Assembly (NCBI GenBank): GCA_026400595.1
Contig: JAPLOT010000288.1
Coordinates: 1 to 22,685 of the forward strand
DNA from: Alphaproteobacteria bacterium
GTDB lineage: Bacteria > Pseudomonadota > Alphaproteobacteria > Rhizobiales > Aestuariivirgaceae
Reading direction: 5' to 3'
DNA: 22,685 nucleotides
Under the pieces are notes generated by a model, which worked only from the letters and a program-made list of their open reading frames with translations, was not told where the DNA came from and did no database searches. Made by a program: the position numbers and the translations under genes. Shown here piece by piece: positions 7,246 through 15,672 of the stretch. Every line of letters starts with the position of its first letter. Within the stretch, counting starts at the first letter, position 1.

Positions 7246-9864
7246 ATGGGCAGCAAGATGCTCATCGATGCCACCCACGCCGAAGAGACGCGCGTTGTCG
7301 TCGTCCGCGGCAACCGCATCGAGGAATTCGACTTTGAAAGTGCCTCCCGCCGCCAGCTGAAAGGCAATATCTACCTCGCCAAGGTCACACGCGTGGAGCC
7401 CTCGCTCCAGGCCGCCTTTGTCGAATATGGCGGCAACCGTCATGGCTTCCTCGCCTTTGCGGAAATCCATCCCGACTACTATCAGATCCCGTTGGCCGAC
7501 CGTCAGGCCCTGCTCCAGGAGCAGGAGGAAGACGAAGCCGACCATGATGACGACGACGATCACGCGGCCCCGCGCGGCAGGGCACAGCGCGCCGAACGCC
7601 GTGAGGAATTCGTCAGCGCCGCGCCCGGAGAAGACCAGGCCGACGAGGCAGAGCCGGGCGAGACTTCCGAAGAAGAAGAATCCGATGCCTCCGGCAGCCA
7701 GGACACGGCCGAGAATGATCACCAGGAGGCAGATGCGGCGCTCGATGCCGTGGCCTCGGGGCCGACGGTCGACCGCGGCATGCCGGGCGAGCTTGGCAAT
7801 GGTATCGAGATCGTCGAGGAAGATCCCGAAAACCAGAAGATCGAGTCGGTCGGAGCCGAAGATGCGCTCGAGGAAGTGCCGCAACGCCGCCGCAAGCCGC
7901 CCCGGCGCCAGTACAAGATCCAGGAAGTCATCAAGCGCCGCCAGGTGATCCTGGTCCAGGTCGTCAAGGAGGAGCGGGGCAACAAGGGCGCCGCACTCAC
8001 CACTTACCTCTCGCTCGCCGGCCGTTACTGCGTGCTGATGCCGAACACCGCGCGCGGCGGCGGCATTTCGCGAAAGATCACGGATGCCGGCGACCGCCGC
8101 CGCCTGAAGGAAGTGGCCCGTGACATCGAGGTGCCGCAGGGCATGGGGCTCATCGTCAGGACCGCCGGTGCCCAGCGTACCAAGACCGAGATCAAGCGTG
8201 ACTACGACTATCTCCTGCGCATGTGGGAGAGCGTGCGCGACCTCACGCTGTCCTCGACCGCACCGGCCCTGGTCTATGAGGAAGGAAGCCTCATCAAGCG
8301 GGCGATCCGCGACCTCTACACCAAGGACGTCGACGAGGTGATCGTCGAGGGCGAGGCAGCCTATCGTGAAGCCAAGGACTTCATGAAGATGCTGATGCCG
8401 AGCCACGCCAAGAACGTGAAGCTCTACAAGGACTCGCGGCCTGCCTTCTCCCGCCATCAGGTAGAAAGCCAGCTCGACGGTCTCTATTCGCCGACCGTCA
8501 CCCTGCCCTCGGGCGGCTACATGGTGATCAACCAGACCGAAGCGCTGGTCTCCGTCGACATCAACTCGGGCAAGGCCACGCGCGAGCACAATATCGAGGA
8601 CACGGCCTACAAGACCAACCTCGAGGCCTCCGATGAAATCGCCCGCCAGCTGCGGCTGCGCGATCTCGCCGGTCTGGTGGTCATCGACTTCATCGACATG
8701 GAAGAGAAGCGGAACAACCGCAATGTCGAGCGCCGGCTCAAGGAGGCGCTGAAGAACGACCGCGCCCGCATCCAGGTTGGCCGCATCAGCCACTTCGGGC
8801 TCCTCGAGATGTCGCGCCAGCGTCTGCGCCCGGGCTTGCTCGAAGGCTCGTCGCGGACCTGTCCGCATTGCGAAGGCCGCGGCATCGTCCGCTCGATCTC
8901 GTCCTGCGGCCTCGCGGTGCTCCGCACCATCGAGGAACATCTCATCGCACGAAAGCCCGAGAATCTGACCGTCAAGTGTGGCCGGGACGTTGCCTTCTAC
9001 ATCTTGAACGAAAAGCGCGACAACCTGCTCTCGATCGAGACAACCTATGGCATCTCGATCTTCATCATCCCCACGGATGACGTACGCGGCTCACAGGCCG
9101 TCATCGAGCGCGCCATCGACCGCAATATCCCGCCGCGCCGCGTGCAGGCGGCCCCGGTCCGCATGGACTCGGCCTTCTCGGAGGAAGAGGCGGAAGAGGA
9201 AGAGGTCGCCGAGGACGTCGAAGCTGCCGATACGGCAGCGGATGAAGAGGTTGAGTCCGGCAGTACCGAAGGGCGCGACGAGGATGGCCCGGCCGGTTCG
9301 CCCGACCGTGAGGGCGGCCGCCGCAGGCGTCGTCGGCGCGGACGCCGCGGCGGTCGCGGCAACGGCTCCGGCGAGCGTGACGACCACCGCCGCAACGGGA
9401 TGGAAAGCAGCGAAGCACCGGGGCTTGGCGAGCAGCCAGTGTTGGCCGATGACCCTGGCGACAGCGATGACGTTTCGTCGGACGCAGCCGAGGCCGGCGC
9501 TACCGATCCCCATGACGCAGACGCCGGTTCTGCCCCGGCCGAGGGTGGCGAAACGCGCGATCGTCCATCGCGGCGCGACCGCTGGGGCCGCAACCGCCGT
9601 GGACGGGGGCGCGACGATGATCGCGGTCCTCCGCGCGAAGGACAGCGGCCGAGGGCTGAGCGTTCGGAGGAGGTTCACTTCCCCGCCGACATGCAGGTTG
9701 TCGCAACCATGGCGGAGGCGGCGCCAGAACCAGCTTCGACAGCGCCTTCGGCCAGCGCGGGCGAGGCCATGTCCGAACCGGCACCGCGCAAGTGGCAGCC
9801 ACCGGCCCCGACGGTCAGCGTGGAGCCCGCGGAACGCAAGTCTGGTTGGTGGAGCAAGCGTTAG
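7246..9864 (+). CDS. rne: Ribonuclease E, degradosome scaffold
   Basis: This endoribonuclease starts mRNA decay and processes rRNA and tRNA precursors. It has 872 residues from ATG 7246, with AAGGAAAG seven bases upstream; the in-frame GTG at 7225 lacks such a site. The N-terminus (MLIDATHAEETRVVVVRGNRIEEFDFES) and S1 domain are standard. About 130 acidic residues (roughly 92-220) are inserted in the S1 domain, as known from alphaproteobacterial RNase E. Catalytic aspartates are D438 (SVDINSG) and D481 (VIDFIDM), and the Zn-link is C539-P-H-C542. The C-terminal half is disordered, with Arg-rich RNA-binding patches near 690-705 and 775-790. It ends in SGWWSKR, matching the GWW peptide shown in Caulobacter to bind PNPase. 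The stop is TAG. Autoregulation through its leader is likely. Confidence 0.97.
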   Translation: MGSKMLIDATHAEETRVVVVRGNRIEEFDFESASRRQLKGNIYLAKVTRVEPSLQAAFVEYGGNRHGFLAFAEIHPDYYQIPLADRQALLQEQEEDEADHDDDDDHAAPRGRAQRAERREEFVSAAPGEDQADEAEPGETSEEEESDASGSQDTAENDHQEADAALDAVASGPTVDRGMPGELGNGIEIVEEDPENQKIESVGAEDALEEVPQRRRKPPRRQYKIQEVIKRRQVILVQVVKEERGNKGAALTTYLSLAGRYCVLMPNTARGGGISRKITDAGDRRRLKEVARDIEVPQGMGLIVRTAGAQRTKTEIKRDYDYLLRMWESVRDLTLSSTAPALVYEEGSLIKRAIRDLYTKDVDEVIVEGEAAYREAKDFMKMLMPSHAKNVKLYKDSRPAFSRHQVESQLDGLYSPTVTLPSGGYMVINQTEALVSVDINSGKATREHNIEDTAYKTNLEASDEIARQLRLRDLAGLVVIDFIDMEEKRNNRNVERRLKEALKNDRARIQVGRISHFGLLEMSRQRLRPGLLEGSSRTCPHCEGRGIVRSISSCGLAVLRTIEEHLIARKPENLTVKCGRDVAFYILNEKRDNLLSIETTYGISIFIIPTDDVRGSQAVIERAIDRNIPPRRVQAAPVRMDSAFSEEEAEEEEVAEDVEAADTAADEEVESGSTEGRDEDGPAGSPDREGGRRRRRRRGRRGGRGNGSGERDDHRRNGMESSEAPGLGEQPVLADDPGDSDDVSSDAAEAGATDPHDADAGSAPAEGGETRDRPSRRDRWGRNRRGRGRDDDRGPPREGQRPRAERSEEVHFPADMQVVATMAEAAPEPASTAPSASAGEAMSEPAPRKWQPPAPTVSVEPAERKSGWWSKR

Positions 9865-9878
9865 ATTACAAAGGTTTA

Positions 9879-9913
9879 ACCCGTGTTTCTGCATGTTTTG
9901 CGGGAACATGGGT
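9879..9913 (+). repeat. Inverted repeat just after rne
   Basis: ACCCGTGTT (9879-9887) can pair with AACATGGGT (9905-9913), giving nine pairs with one G-U around a 17-base loop. No U tract follows, so it is not a classical terminator. It could be a processing site between rne and the protease gene, or chance. Confidence 0.3.
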
Positions 9914-9986
9914 GGACCGGCCCGCGCGACGCCAGCAACAGGCCTCAAACTCGCCTCAATCCCCGTCGATGGAGGCCGTGGAAGGC

Positions 9987-11369
9987 ATGATGCGCAATCG
10001 CGACCCACAGATCATTCGAAGGCTGATCGCCAGCCTGCTGGCGGTGATGATGGCATTCGTCGGCGCCTTGCCGGCACAGGCACAGTCTGGCCGCCTGCCG
10101 CTCATCCGCGATGCCGAAATCGAAGGACTGATGCGCATCTACACCCGGCCCATCCTCAAGGCCGCTGGGCTGAATCCGAAGGCAGTGCGCGTCTATCTCA
10201 TTAGCGATCCGCGTATCAACGCCTTCGTCGCGGGCGGACAGCGCATCTTCATCAATACCGGACTTCTGACCGAATCGCCGACCCCCAACGAAGTGATCGG
10301 CGTTCTGGCGCATGAAACAGGTCATATTGCGGGTGGCCATCTTGCGCGCATCGGCAGCGAACTCGACCGCGCCAGCGTGACGGCAATCGTCGGAATGCTG
10401 GTCGGACTGGCGGCGATGGTGGGTGGCGCTGCTGCAGGTCAGAGCGAAGCGGCGCAGGCAGGACAAGGTGTGATGATGGGCAGCCGGGGCCTGGCCCAGC
10501 GCAATATACTGACTTACCAGCGCTCGATGGAATCGGCAGCAGACCAGGCCGCGCTGAAGTACCTGAAGGCGACGGGCCAGTCGCCAAAGGGTATGCTCAC
10601 GCTTTTCGAGAAGCTCGCCAGTCAGTCGATTGCCACGCTGCAGAACGTCAGCCCCTATGTGATGTCACACCCCATGCCTTTCGAGCGCATCCGCAATCTC
10701 GAAACGGCGGCAAAGGCATCACCCTACTTCGACAAGAAGGACCCCCCGGAGTTGATGCTGCGCCACCAGCTGATGCAGGCCAAGCTCGCGGGCTATCAGA
10801 ACTCGGCGAAGGCGGTGTTCCGCGACTATCCGACCTCCGACCAGTCGATGCCGGCACGCTACGCCAGGGCCATCGCCATGTACCGCCAGGGCGACATCAA
10901 GAATGCCTTGCCGGTGCTCGACAGCCTGATCAAGGATCTTCCCGAGAACCCCTATTTCTGGGAACTCAAGGGGCAGGCCCTGCTCGAGTCCGGGCGCCCC
11001 TCGGAGGCGCTCGAACCGATCCGCAAGGCGATGAAGCTGCTGCCCAACAGCGGACTGATTCAGATTCTCATGGCGCAGGCGCTGATCGGCACCAACAACA
11101 AGGACAATGCCAAGGAAGCCGTCAGCCTCCTGAAGAAGGCCCAGCGAACCGAAAACGACATGCCGGTGCTGTATCAGTATCTGGGCATGGCCTACGGCAA
11201 AATGGGAGACATTCCGCGCGCGGAGCTGGCAACCGCCGAGTTTGCAATGCTGCGCGGCGACCGCAAGCTGGCCCTCGACAAGGCCAATGCGGCGCAGAAG
11301 CTGTTCAAGACCGGCACCCCGGAATGGACCCGCGCTAACGACATTTTGACTTTTGCCAGCCGTAAGTGA
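9987..11369 (+). CDS. Periplasmic M48 metalloprotease with TPR repeats (BepA-like)
   Basis: This 460-residue protein resembles BepA/YfgC, which degrades misassembled outer-membrane proteins and helps LptD assembly in the periplasm. I choose the double ATG at 9987/9990, which gives a short Arg-containing N-region, a hydrophobic core and an AQA-QS cleavage site; GGAGG lies 11 nt upstream of 9987. Longer readings add non-family residues that overlap the rne end. The zinc site is H109-E-T-G-H113, with E182 (SMESAADQAAL) as third ligand. Between them is a Gly/Ala-rich hydrophobic segment (about 131-152) typical of the family. The C-terminal half (about residues 250-450) is helical TPR-like repeats (for example NPYFWELKGQALLESGRPSEAL). 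The gene follows rne and precedes a DsbA-like gene, suggesting a run of periplasmic protein quality-control genes. Confidence 0.9.
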   Translation: MMRNRDPQIIRRLIASLLAVMMAFVGALPAQAQSGRLPLIRDAEIEGLMRIYTRPILKAAGLNPKAVRVYLISDPRINAFVAGGQRIFINTGLLTESPTPNEVIGVLAHETGHIAGGHLARIGSELDRASVTAIVGMLVGLAAMVGGAAAGQSEAAQAGQGVMMGSRGLAQRNILTYQRSMESAADQAALKYLKATGQSPKGMLTLFEKLASQSIATLQNVSPYVMSHPMPFERIRNLETAAKASPYFDKKDPPELMLRHQLMQAKLAGYQNSAKAVFRDYPTSDQSMPARYARAIAMYRQGDIKNALPVLDSLIKDLPENPYFWELKGQALLESGRPSEALEPIRKAMKLLPNSGLIQILMAQALIGTNNKDNAKEAVSLLKKAQRTENDMPVLYQYLGMAYGKMGDIPRAELATAEFAMLRGDRKLALDKANAAQKLFKTGTPEWTRANDILTFASRK

Positions 11370-11422
11370 CGTAGACGCCACAGCCGTTTCCGGGCAGTGT
11401 CGGTTCAAACCAGAGGATCAAG

Positions 11423-12172
11423 ATGCTCAAGACCCTTCAGGCCGCAACCCTCGTGCTCGCCGTTGCAACCGCGCCCGCGCTGGCCGGCGGATTTGACGAT
11501 GCCCAGCGCAAGGAAATCGGCGATATCGTCCGCGACTACCTGCTCGAACACCCCGAGATCCTGCTCGAGGTCAGCAAGAAGCTCGAGGAGAAGCAACAGG
11601 CCGAGGAAACCTCAAAGCGCGAGGATGCGCTGAAGGCGCTGGCCGGCGATATCTTCCGCATGAAGGGCGATCACGTCGCAGGCAATCCCGAGGGCGACGT
11701 CACAATGGTCGAGTTCTTCGACTACAATTGCGGCTGGTGCAAGAAGGGCATGCCCGAAGTCCTGGCCATCCTCGAGGAGGACAAGAACCTCCGCCTGGTG
11801 CTGAAGGAGTTTCCGATTTTCGGCGGCGACTCGGATTATGCGGCCAAGGCGGCGCTCGCCTCGCAGAAGCAGGGAAAGTACTGGGAGTTCCATGTCGCCA
11901 TGCTGGGCCATGAGGGCAAGGTCACGCGTGAGACGGTCGACAAGATCGCAGCCGAGGTGGGCCTGGATGTAGCAAGGCTGAAGACCGACATGGAAAACCC
12001 GGAGGTTGCCGAGATCATCCGCAAGAACCAGGAACTTGCCACGGCCCTCGCCATCGGCGGCACCCCGGCCTTCGTGATCGACAACCAGGTGGTTCCGGGC
12101 TATCTGCCCAAGGATGGCCTCATGGCGTCGGTCAACAAGGTGCGCGAACAGGGCGGCTGCAAGGTCTGCTGA
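11423..12172 (+). CDS. DsbA/ScsC-like periplasmic thiol-disulfide oxidoreductase
   Basis: This 249-residue protein has a signal peptide (MLKTLQAATLVLAVATAPALA) and a GAGGA-like ribosome binding site upstream. After an N-terminal helical region of the ScsC type (about 25-75; EIGDIVRDYLLEHPEILLEV), which in relatives mediates oligomerisation, comes a DsbA-fold thioredoxin domain. The active site is C103-G-W-C106 and the cis-Pro loop is T214-P215 (GGTPAF). An unusual detail is a second CxxC at the very end, C246-K-V-C249, the last four residues. Oxidase or isomerase activity toward secreted proteins is expected from the family. Which reaction it performs cannot be read from sequence, and no DsbB/DsbD partner is in the window. 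It lies 53 bases after the M48 protease gene and upstream of aroQ. Confidence 0.9.
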   Translation: MLKTLQAATLVLAVATAPALAGGFDDAQRKEIGDIVRDYLLEHPEILLEVSKKLEEKQQAEETSKREDALKALAGDIFRMKGDHVAGNPEGDVTMVEFFDYNCGWCKKGMPEVLAILEEDKNLRLVLKEFPIFGGDSDYAAKAALASQKQGKYWEFHVAMLGHEGKVTRETVDKIAAEVGLDVARLKTDMENPEVAEIIRKNQELATALAIGGTPAFVIDNQVVPGYLPKDGLMASVNKVREQGGCKVC

Positions 12173-12198
12173 TTGTCCACCGGGCCTGCCGGCGACGC

Positions 12199-12226
12199 TT
12201 CCAACCTCTCACCGGACCGCCTATAA
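12199..12226 (+). promoter_or_regulatory. Weak candidate promoter before aroQ, with inverted repeat around the -10
   Basis: CTATAA (12221-12226) matches the alphaproteobacterial -10 well; TTCCAA (12199-12204), 16 nt upstream, is a poor -35. The -10 is flanked by perfect arms ACCGC (12216-12220) and GCGGT (12227-12231), which could be an operator or simply an RNA hairpin. Confidence 0.3.
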
Positions 12227-12259
12227 GCGGTTGTCCAAACTCGGAATCGTGGCGCAGGA

Positions 12260-12709
12260 ATGAAGCCCATCTACGTGCTGAACGGCCCGAACCTCAACAT
12301 GCTCGGCCAGCGTGAGCCCTCTGTCTATGGCGCAGAGACCTTGCCCGAGATCGAGAAGCTTTGCCGCGCCAAGGCCGCTGAACTCGGGCTCACCGTCGAT
12401 TTCCGCCAGTCCAACATCGAAGGTGAACTGGTCTCGTGGATCCAGGAGGCGCGCAGCAAGGCCGCAGGGATCGCACTCAATGCCGGTGCCTACACCCATA
12501 CGTCGGTTGCCATTCACGACGCGCTGCGCGCCGCCGACGTTCCCGCGGTCGAGGTTCATCTCTCGAACGTCTACAAGCGCGAGGCGTTCCGGCACCATAG
12601 TTTCATCGCGGCAGCCGTCAATGGCGTGATTTGTGGCTTCGGAAGCCACAGCTATGTCCTCGCCCTGGAGGCCCTCGCATCCCTCATCAACACCAACAAG
12701 AAGGGTTGA
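12260..12709 (+). CDS. aroQ: 3-dehydroquinate dehydratase, type II
   Basis: The enzyme removes water from 3-dehydroquinate to give 3-dehydroshikimate, the third step of the shikimate pathway, in the cytoplasm. The 149 residues match the usual length of the dodecameric type II family. The start is MKPIYVLNGPNLNMLGQREP, the family signature. Likely catalytic Tyr is Y23 (SVYG) in the flexible lid loop; N74 (LNAGAYTH), H80 and H100 (VEVHLSN) line the active site. The ribosome binding site is weak (GCAGGA directly before ATG). Four bases separate it from accB, and the order aroQ-accB-accC is common in alphaproteobacteria, so the three are probably cotranscribed. Confidence 0.97.
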   Translation: MKPIYVLNGPNLNMLGQREPSVYGAETLPEIEKLCRAKAAELGLTVDFRQSNIEGELVSWIQEARSKAAGIALNAGAYTHTSVAIHDALRAADVPAVEVHLSNVYKREAFRHHSFIAAAVNGVICGFGSHSYVLALEALASLINTNKKG

Positions 12710-12713
12710 GCCA

Positions 12714-13226
12714 ATGCCCTCGAAGAAGAAAACCCCGGCGGCACCCGCTGCCGCATCCAAGTCCGACCCGGAACTGGACCTGATCAACAGCCTCGCGGAG
12801 ATCCTGAACAGGACCGGCTTGTCGGAGATCGAACTGGATCGCCGGGGAACCCGGTTACGCGTCTCGAAGCAGGTCACGGTCACCGCCATGGCAGCGCCTG
12901 CTGTACATCATCAGGCGCCGGTCGCCACGGCCGCGCCGGCCGTTTCGCCGGCACCGGCCGAAGCCCCGGCAAGGGGCAAGGAGGCCGATCATCCCGGCAC
13001 CGTCAAGTCGCCCATGGTCGGCACGGTCTATCGCGCGTCGACACCGGGAGCCGCACCCTTCGTGGACGTCGGAAGCACTGTGAAGCAGGGCCAGACGCTC
13101 CTCATCATCGAGGCGATGAAGACGATGAACCAGATCCCCTCCCCGCGCGACGGCCGCGTGACCCACGTCTTTGTCGACAATGGCCATCCGGTCGAATTCG
13201 GAGAGCCTCTGGTGGTGATCGAGTAA
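12714..13226 (+). CDS. accB: Biotin carboxyl carrier protein of acetyl-CoA carboxylase
   Basis: BCCP carries the biotin that shuttles carboxyl groups from biotin carboxylase to the carboxyltransferase for malonyl-CoA synthesis. It has 170 residues from ATG 12714, preceded by AAGAAGGG overlapping the aroQ end. The N-terminal part (about 17-52; DLINSLAEILNRTGLSEIEL) is the helical region that contacts AccC. A Pro/Ala-rich linker (about 58-90) follows, then the biotinyl domain (about 95-170) with biotinylated K136 in the EAMKTMNQI motif. Three bases separate it from accC, in line with 2:1 complex assembly from one transcript. Confidence 0.97.
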   Translation: MPSKKKTPAAPAAASKSDPELDLINSLAEILNRTGLSEIELDRRGTRLRVSKQVTVTAMAAPAVHHQAPVATAAPAVSPAPAEAPARGKEADHPGTVKSPMVGTVYRASTPGAAPFVDVGSTVKQGQTLLIIEAMKTMNQIPSPRDGRVTHVFVDNGHPVEFGEPLVVIE

Positions 13227-13229
13227 TCC

Positions 13230-14573
13230 ATGTTCGACAAGGTCCTCATTGCCAATCGCGGCGAAATCGCACTGCGCGTCCTGCGTGCCTGCCGCGAACT
13301 CGGCATCCAGACCGTCGCCGTGCATTCAACCGCGGATGCGGACGCCATGCATGTGCGGCTGGCCGATGAGAGCGTCTGCATCGGACCGCCGCCCGCGCGC
13401 GACAGCTATCTGAACATTCCGGCCATCGTGGCCGCCTGCGAGATCACCGGCGCAGAGGCGGTCCACCCCGGTTACGGCTTCCTCTCGGAGAACGCCAAGT
13501 TCGCCGAGATCCTCACCGAACACGGATTGAAGTTCATCGGCCCCAGCGCCGAGCATATCCGCATCATGGGCGACAAGATCACCGCCAAGCTCACGGCGAA
13601 GGAACTTGGAATCCCCGTCGTCCCGGGCTCGGAGGGCGGCGTGTCCGACATCGGCGAGGCCCGGCGCATCGCAGCGGACATCGGGTATCCGGTGATCATC
13701 AAGGCCACCGCCGGCGGCGGCGGCCGCGGCATGAAGGTGGCGCGCAGCGAAGCCGATCTCGAAGTGGCGATCAACACGGCACAGACCGAGGCCAAGGCCG
13801 CCTTCGGCAATGGCGACGTCTACATCGAGAAATATCTCGAGAAACCGCGCCACATCGAAATCCAGATCCTGGGCGACGGCAAGGGCCGCGCCGTGCATCT
13901 CGGCGAACGCGACTGTTCCCTGCAACGCCGCCACCAGAAGATCTGGGAAGAGGCCCATTCCCCGGCCCTCAACGCCGTGCAGCGCGAGGAAATCGGCGGC
14001 CGCGTAGCCGAGGCCATGCGCAAGCTCAGCTACGAGGGCGTCGGCACCATCGAGTTTCTCTACGAGAACGGCGAGTTCTACTTCATCGAGATGAACACCC
14101 GGCTTCAGGTCGAACATCCGGTCACCGAAGCCATTACGGGGCTTGACCTCGTGCAGGAGCAGATCCGCGTCGCCTCGGGTGCCGACCTGCCCTACAGCCA
14201 AGACGACATCACCTTTGCCGGCCATGCCATCGAGTGCCGTATCAATGCGGAGAATCCCACAACCTTCGCCCCGTCGCCGGGACGGGTCGATGCGGTGCAT
14301 TTTCCCGGGGGCCTCGGCTGCCGCGTGGATTCGGCGCTCTATGCCGGCTACCGCATCCCACCTTACTACGACAGCTTGATCGGCAAGCTCATCGTCTCGG
14401 GCAAGTCGCGGACCGAGTGCATGATGCGGTTGAAGCGGGCACTCAGCGAATTCGTCATCGAAGGCATCGAGACGACGATCCCGCTCTTCCAGCAATTGCT
14501 GGCGGAACCCGACATCATAGACGGTCACTACGACATACACTGGCTGGAGCACTATCTCGCGCGGAATGTCTGA
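13230..14573 (+). CDS. accC: Biotin carboxylase subunit of acetyl-CoA carboxylase
   Basis: The enzyme uses ATP and bicarbonate to carboxylate the biotin on AccB. Its 447 residues are the normal length. The N-terminal domain opens with MFDKVLIANRGEIALRVLRA and contains HPGYGFLSEN. The ATP-grasp domain has K158 and the glycine-rich loop (KATAGGGGRGMKV). Catalytic residues fall at E287, R291 and E295 in EMNTRLQVEHPVTE, one lower than E. coli numbering. The C-terminal domain continues to the end without interruption. Its stop overlaps the aat start (TGATG at 14571-14575), so aat is probably translationally coupled to it. Confidence 0.98.
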   Translation: MFDKVLIANRGEIALRVLRACRELGIQTVAVHSTADADAMHVRLADESVCIGPPPARDSYLNIPAIVAACEITGAEAVHPGYGFLSENAKFAEILTEHGLKFIGPSAEHIRIMGDKITAKLTAKELGIPVVPGSEGGVSDIGEARRIAADIGYPVIIKATAGGGGRGMKVARSEADLEVAINTAQTEAKAAFGNGDVYIEKYLEKPRHIEIQILGDGKGRAVHLGERDCSLQRRHQKIWEEAHSPALNAVQREEIGGRVAEAMRKLSYEGVGTIEFLYENGEFYFIEMNTRLQVEHPVTEAITGLDLVQEQIRVASGADLPYSQDDITFAGHAIECRINAENPTTFAPSPGRVDAVHFPGGLGCRVDSALYAGYRIPPYYDSLIGKLIVSGKSRTECMMRLKRALSEFVIEGIETTIPLFQQLLAEPDIIDGHYDIHWLEHYLARNV

Positions 14574-15223
14574 TGTCCGGGACGATCACCCCGCAGATCC
14601 TGCTGAGAGCCTATGCCGCCGGGATCTTCCCGATGGCGGAAAGCGCCGAAGACAACGCGCTCTACTGGGTTGAGCCCGACCAGCGCGGGATCATCCCCCT
14701 GAATGGTCTGCGCATTTCGCATTCGCTGCGCAAGACGGTGAAGCGGCACCCGTTCGAGATCCGCATCGACTCCGATTTCGCTGCCGTGATTGCGGCCTGC
14801 GCGGAGCGGACCAGCGGCCGCAAGGCCACTTGGATCAATGGGCGCATTCGGAGTCTCTACACACAGTTGCATCGCGCCGGTTTCTGCCACAGCATCGAAT
14901 GCTGGCAGGGCGGCAAACTCGTGGGCGGCCTCTATGGCGTGCGGCTCGGCGCCATCTTTTTCGGAGAGAGCATGTTCTCGCGCGTCACCGATGCCAGCAA
15001 AGTGGCACTCGTGCACCTTGTGGCACGCCTCAACGCCGGCGGATTCCGCCTTCTCGACGCGCAATTCACCAATCCGCACCTGGAACGGCTGGGAGCCATT
15101 GCGATACCGAAGGCCGAGTATCAGCGGATGATGGAGCCCCTGCTCGAACTCGATGCCGATTTCTGGAGCTTCGATGGCGACGACGATCCGGCCCGCGTCC
15201 TCGCGCTGGCCCAGCCGCGCTAG
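14573..15223 (+). CDS. aat: Leucyl/phenylalanyl-tRNA-protein transferase
   Basis: Aat transfers Leu or Phe from aminoacyl-tRNA to proteins with N-terminal Arg or Lys, marking them for ClpS/ClpAP. I use the ATG that overlaps the accC stop, giving 216 residues; the longer frame opening at 14234 lies inside accC. Family signatures are ITPQILLRAYAAGIFPMAE near the start, YWVEPDQRGIIPL, the acceptor region WINGRI, and GGLYGVRLGAIFFGESMFSRVTDASKVAL. The coupling with accC is probably an accident of conserved gene order rather than a shared pathway. Its TAG stop shares the palindrome CTAG with the stop of the convergent DUF2155 gene. Confidence 0.96.
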   Translation: MSGTITPQILLRAYAAGIFPMAESAEDNALYWVEPDQRGIIPLNGLRISHSLRKTVKRHPFEIRIDSDFAAVIAACAERTSGRKATWINGRIRSLYTQLHRAGFCHSIECWQGGKLVGGLYGVRLGAIFFGESMFSRVTDASKVALVHLVARLNAGGFRLLDAQFTNPHLERLGAIAIPKAEYQRMMEPLLELDADFWSFDGDDDPARVLALAQPR

Positions 15224-15672
15224 TCCTGCGCTTCGTCTTCGCCGATCTGCTTCTCGATGGTCGACACGTCGGGTGCGGCCTCCACGACCGGCGGCGGCGC
15301 GCTGGGATCACGGCAGCCGGTGAGCCATACATCATAGATCGGGTGCTCGACGGCGTTGAGGCCGGGACTTTCGGCAAACATCCACCCGGAAAAAATCTTG
15401 CTGCGGGTGCTGTCGGCGGCCACTTCCTCGACTTCCACGAAGGTCGTGGTCTTGGGTTCCTCCGTCACCGGCCGCGTGTAGCAGACTCGCGGCTGCACGA
15501 TGAGGCCACCAAACTGGCGCTGTTCGCCGATCGGCACTTCGAACGTCGTGGTGACGCCGGTGATCTTGTCCAGACCGGCGAAGACGGCGATCGGATTGCT
15601 GATCCGGTCGGCGAATGCCGGTCCGGTCAGGGCCATCGTCATCACCGCGACCTGCAGGGCCCTTGCCATCAT
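15220..15672 (-). CDS. DUF2155 secreted protein
   Basis: This 150-residue protein starts at ATG 15672, which overlaps the methyltransferase stop (ATGA) and opens directly with a signal peptide (MMARALQVAVMTMALTGPAFA). The mature part matches the alphaproteobacterial DUF2155 pattern: FAGLDKITGVTTTFEVPIGE, RVCYTRP, then IFSGWMFAESPGLNAVEHPIYDVWLTGC. Two Cys (in VCYTRP and TGCRD) could form a disulfide. A Pro/Glu/Asp-rich tail ends the protein. Its function is unknown; in related genomes it typically lies between aat and genes such as mlaD and NDUFA12, as here. An envelope role is inferred from the signal peptide and context only. The stop is TAG. Confidence 0.88.
   Translation of the reverse strand: MMARALQVAVMTMALTGPAFADRISNPIAVFAGLDKITGVTTTFEVPIGEQRQFGGLIVQPRVCYTRPVTEEPKTTTFVEVEEVAADSTRSKIFSGWMFAESPGLNAVEHPIYDVWLTGCRDPSAPPPVVEAAPDVSTIEKQIGEDEAQD

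Noticed and set aside
6895..8940. Long minus-strand frame opposite rne
   Set aside because: Antisense to RNase E catalytic domain; open only because of codon bias.
9879..9913. Intrinsic terminator after rne
   Set aside because: The loop is long and no U tract follows the stem.
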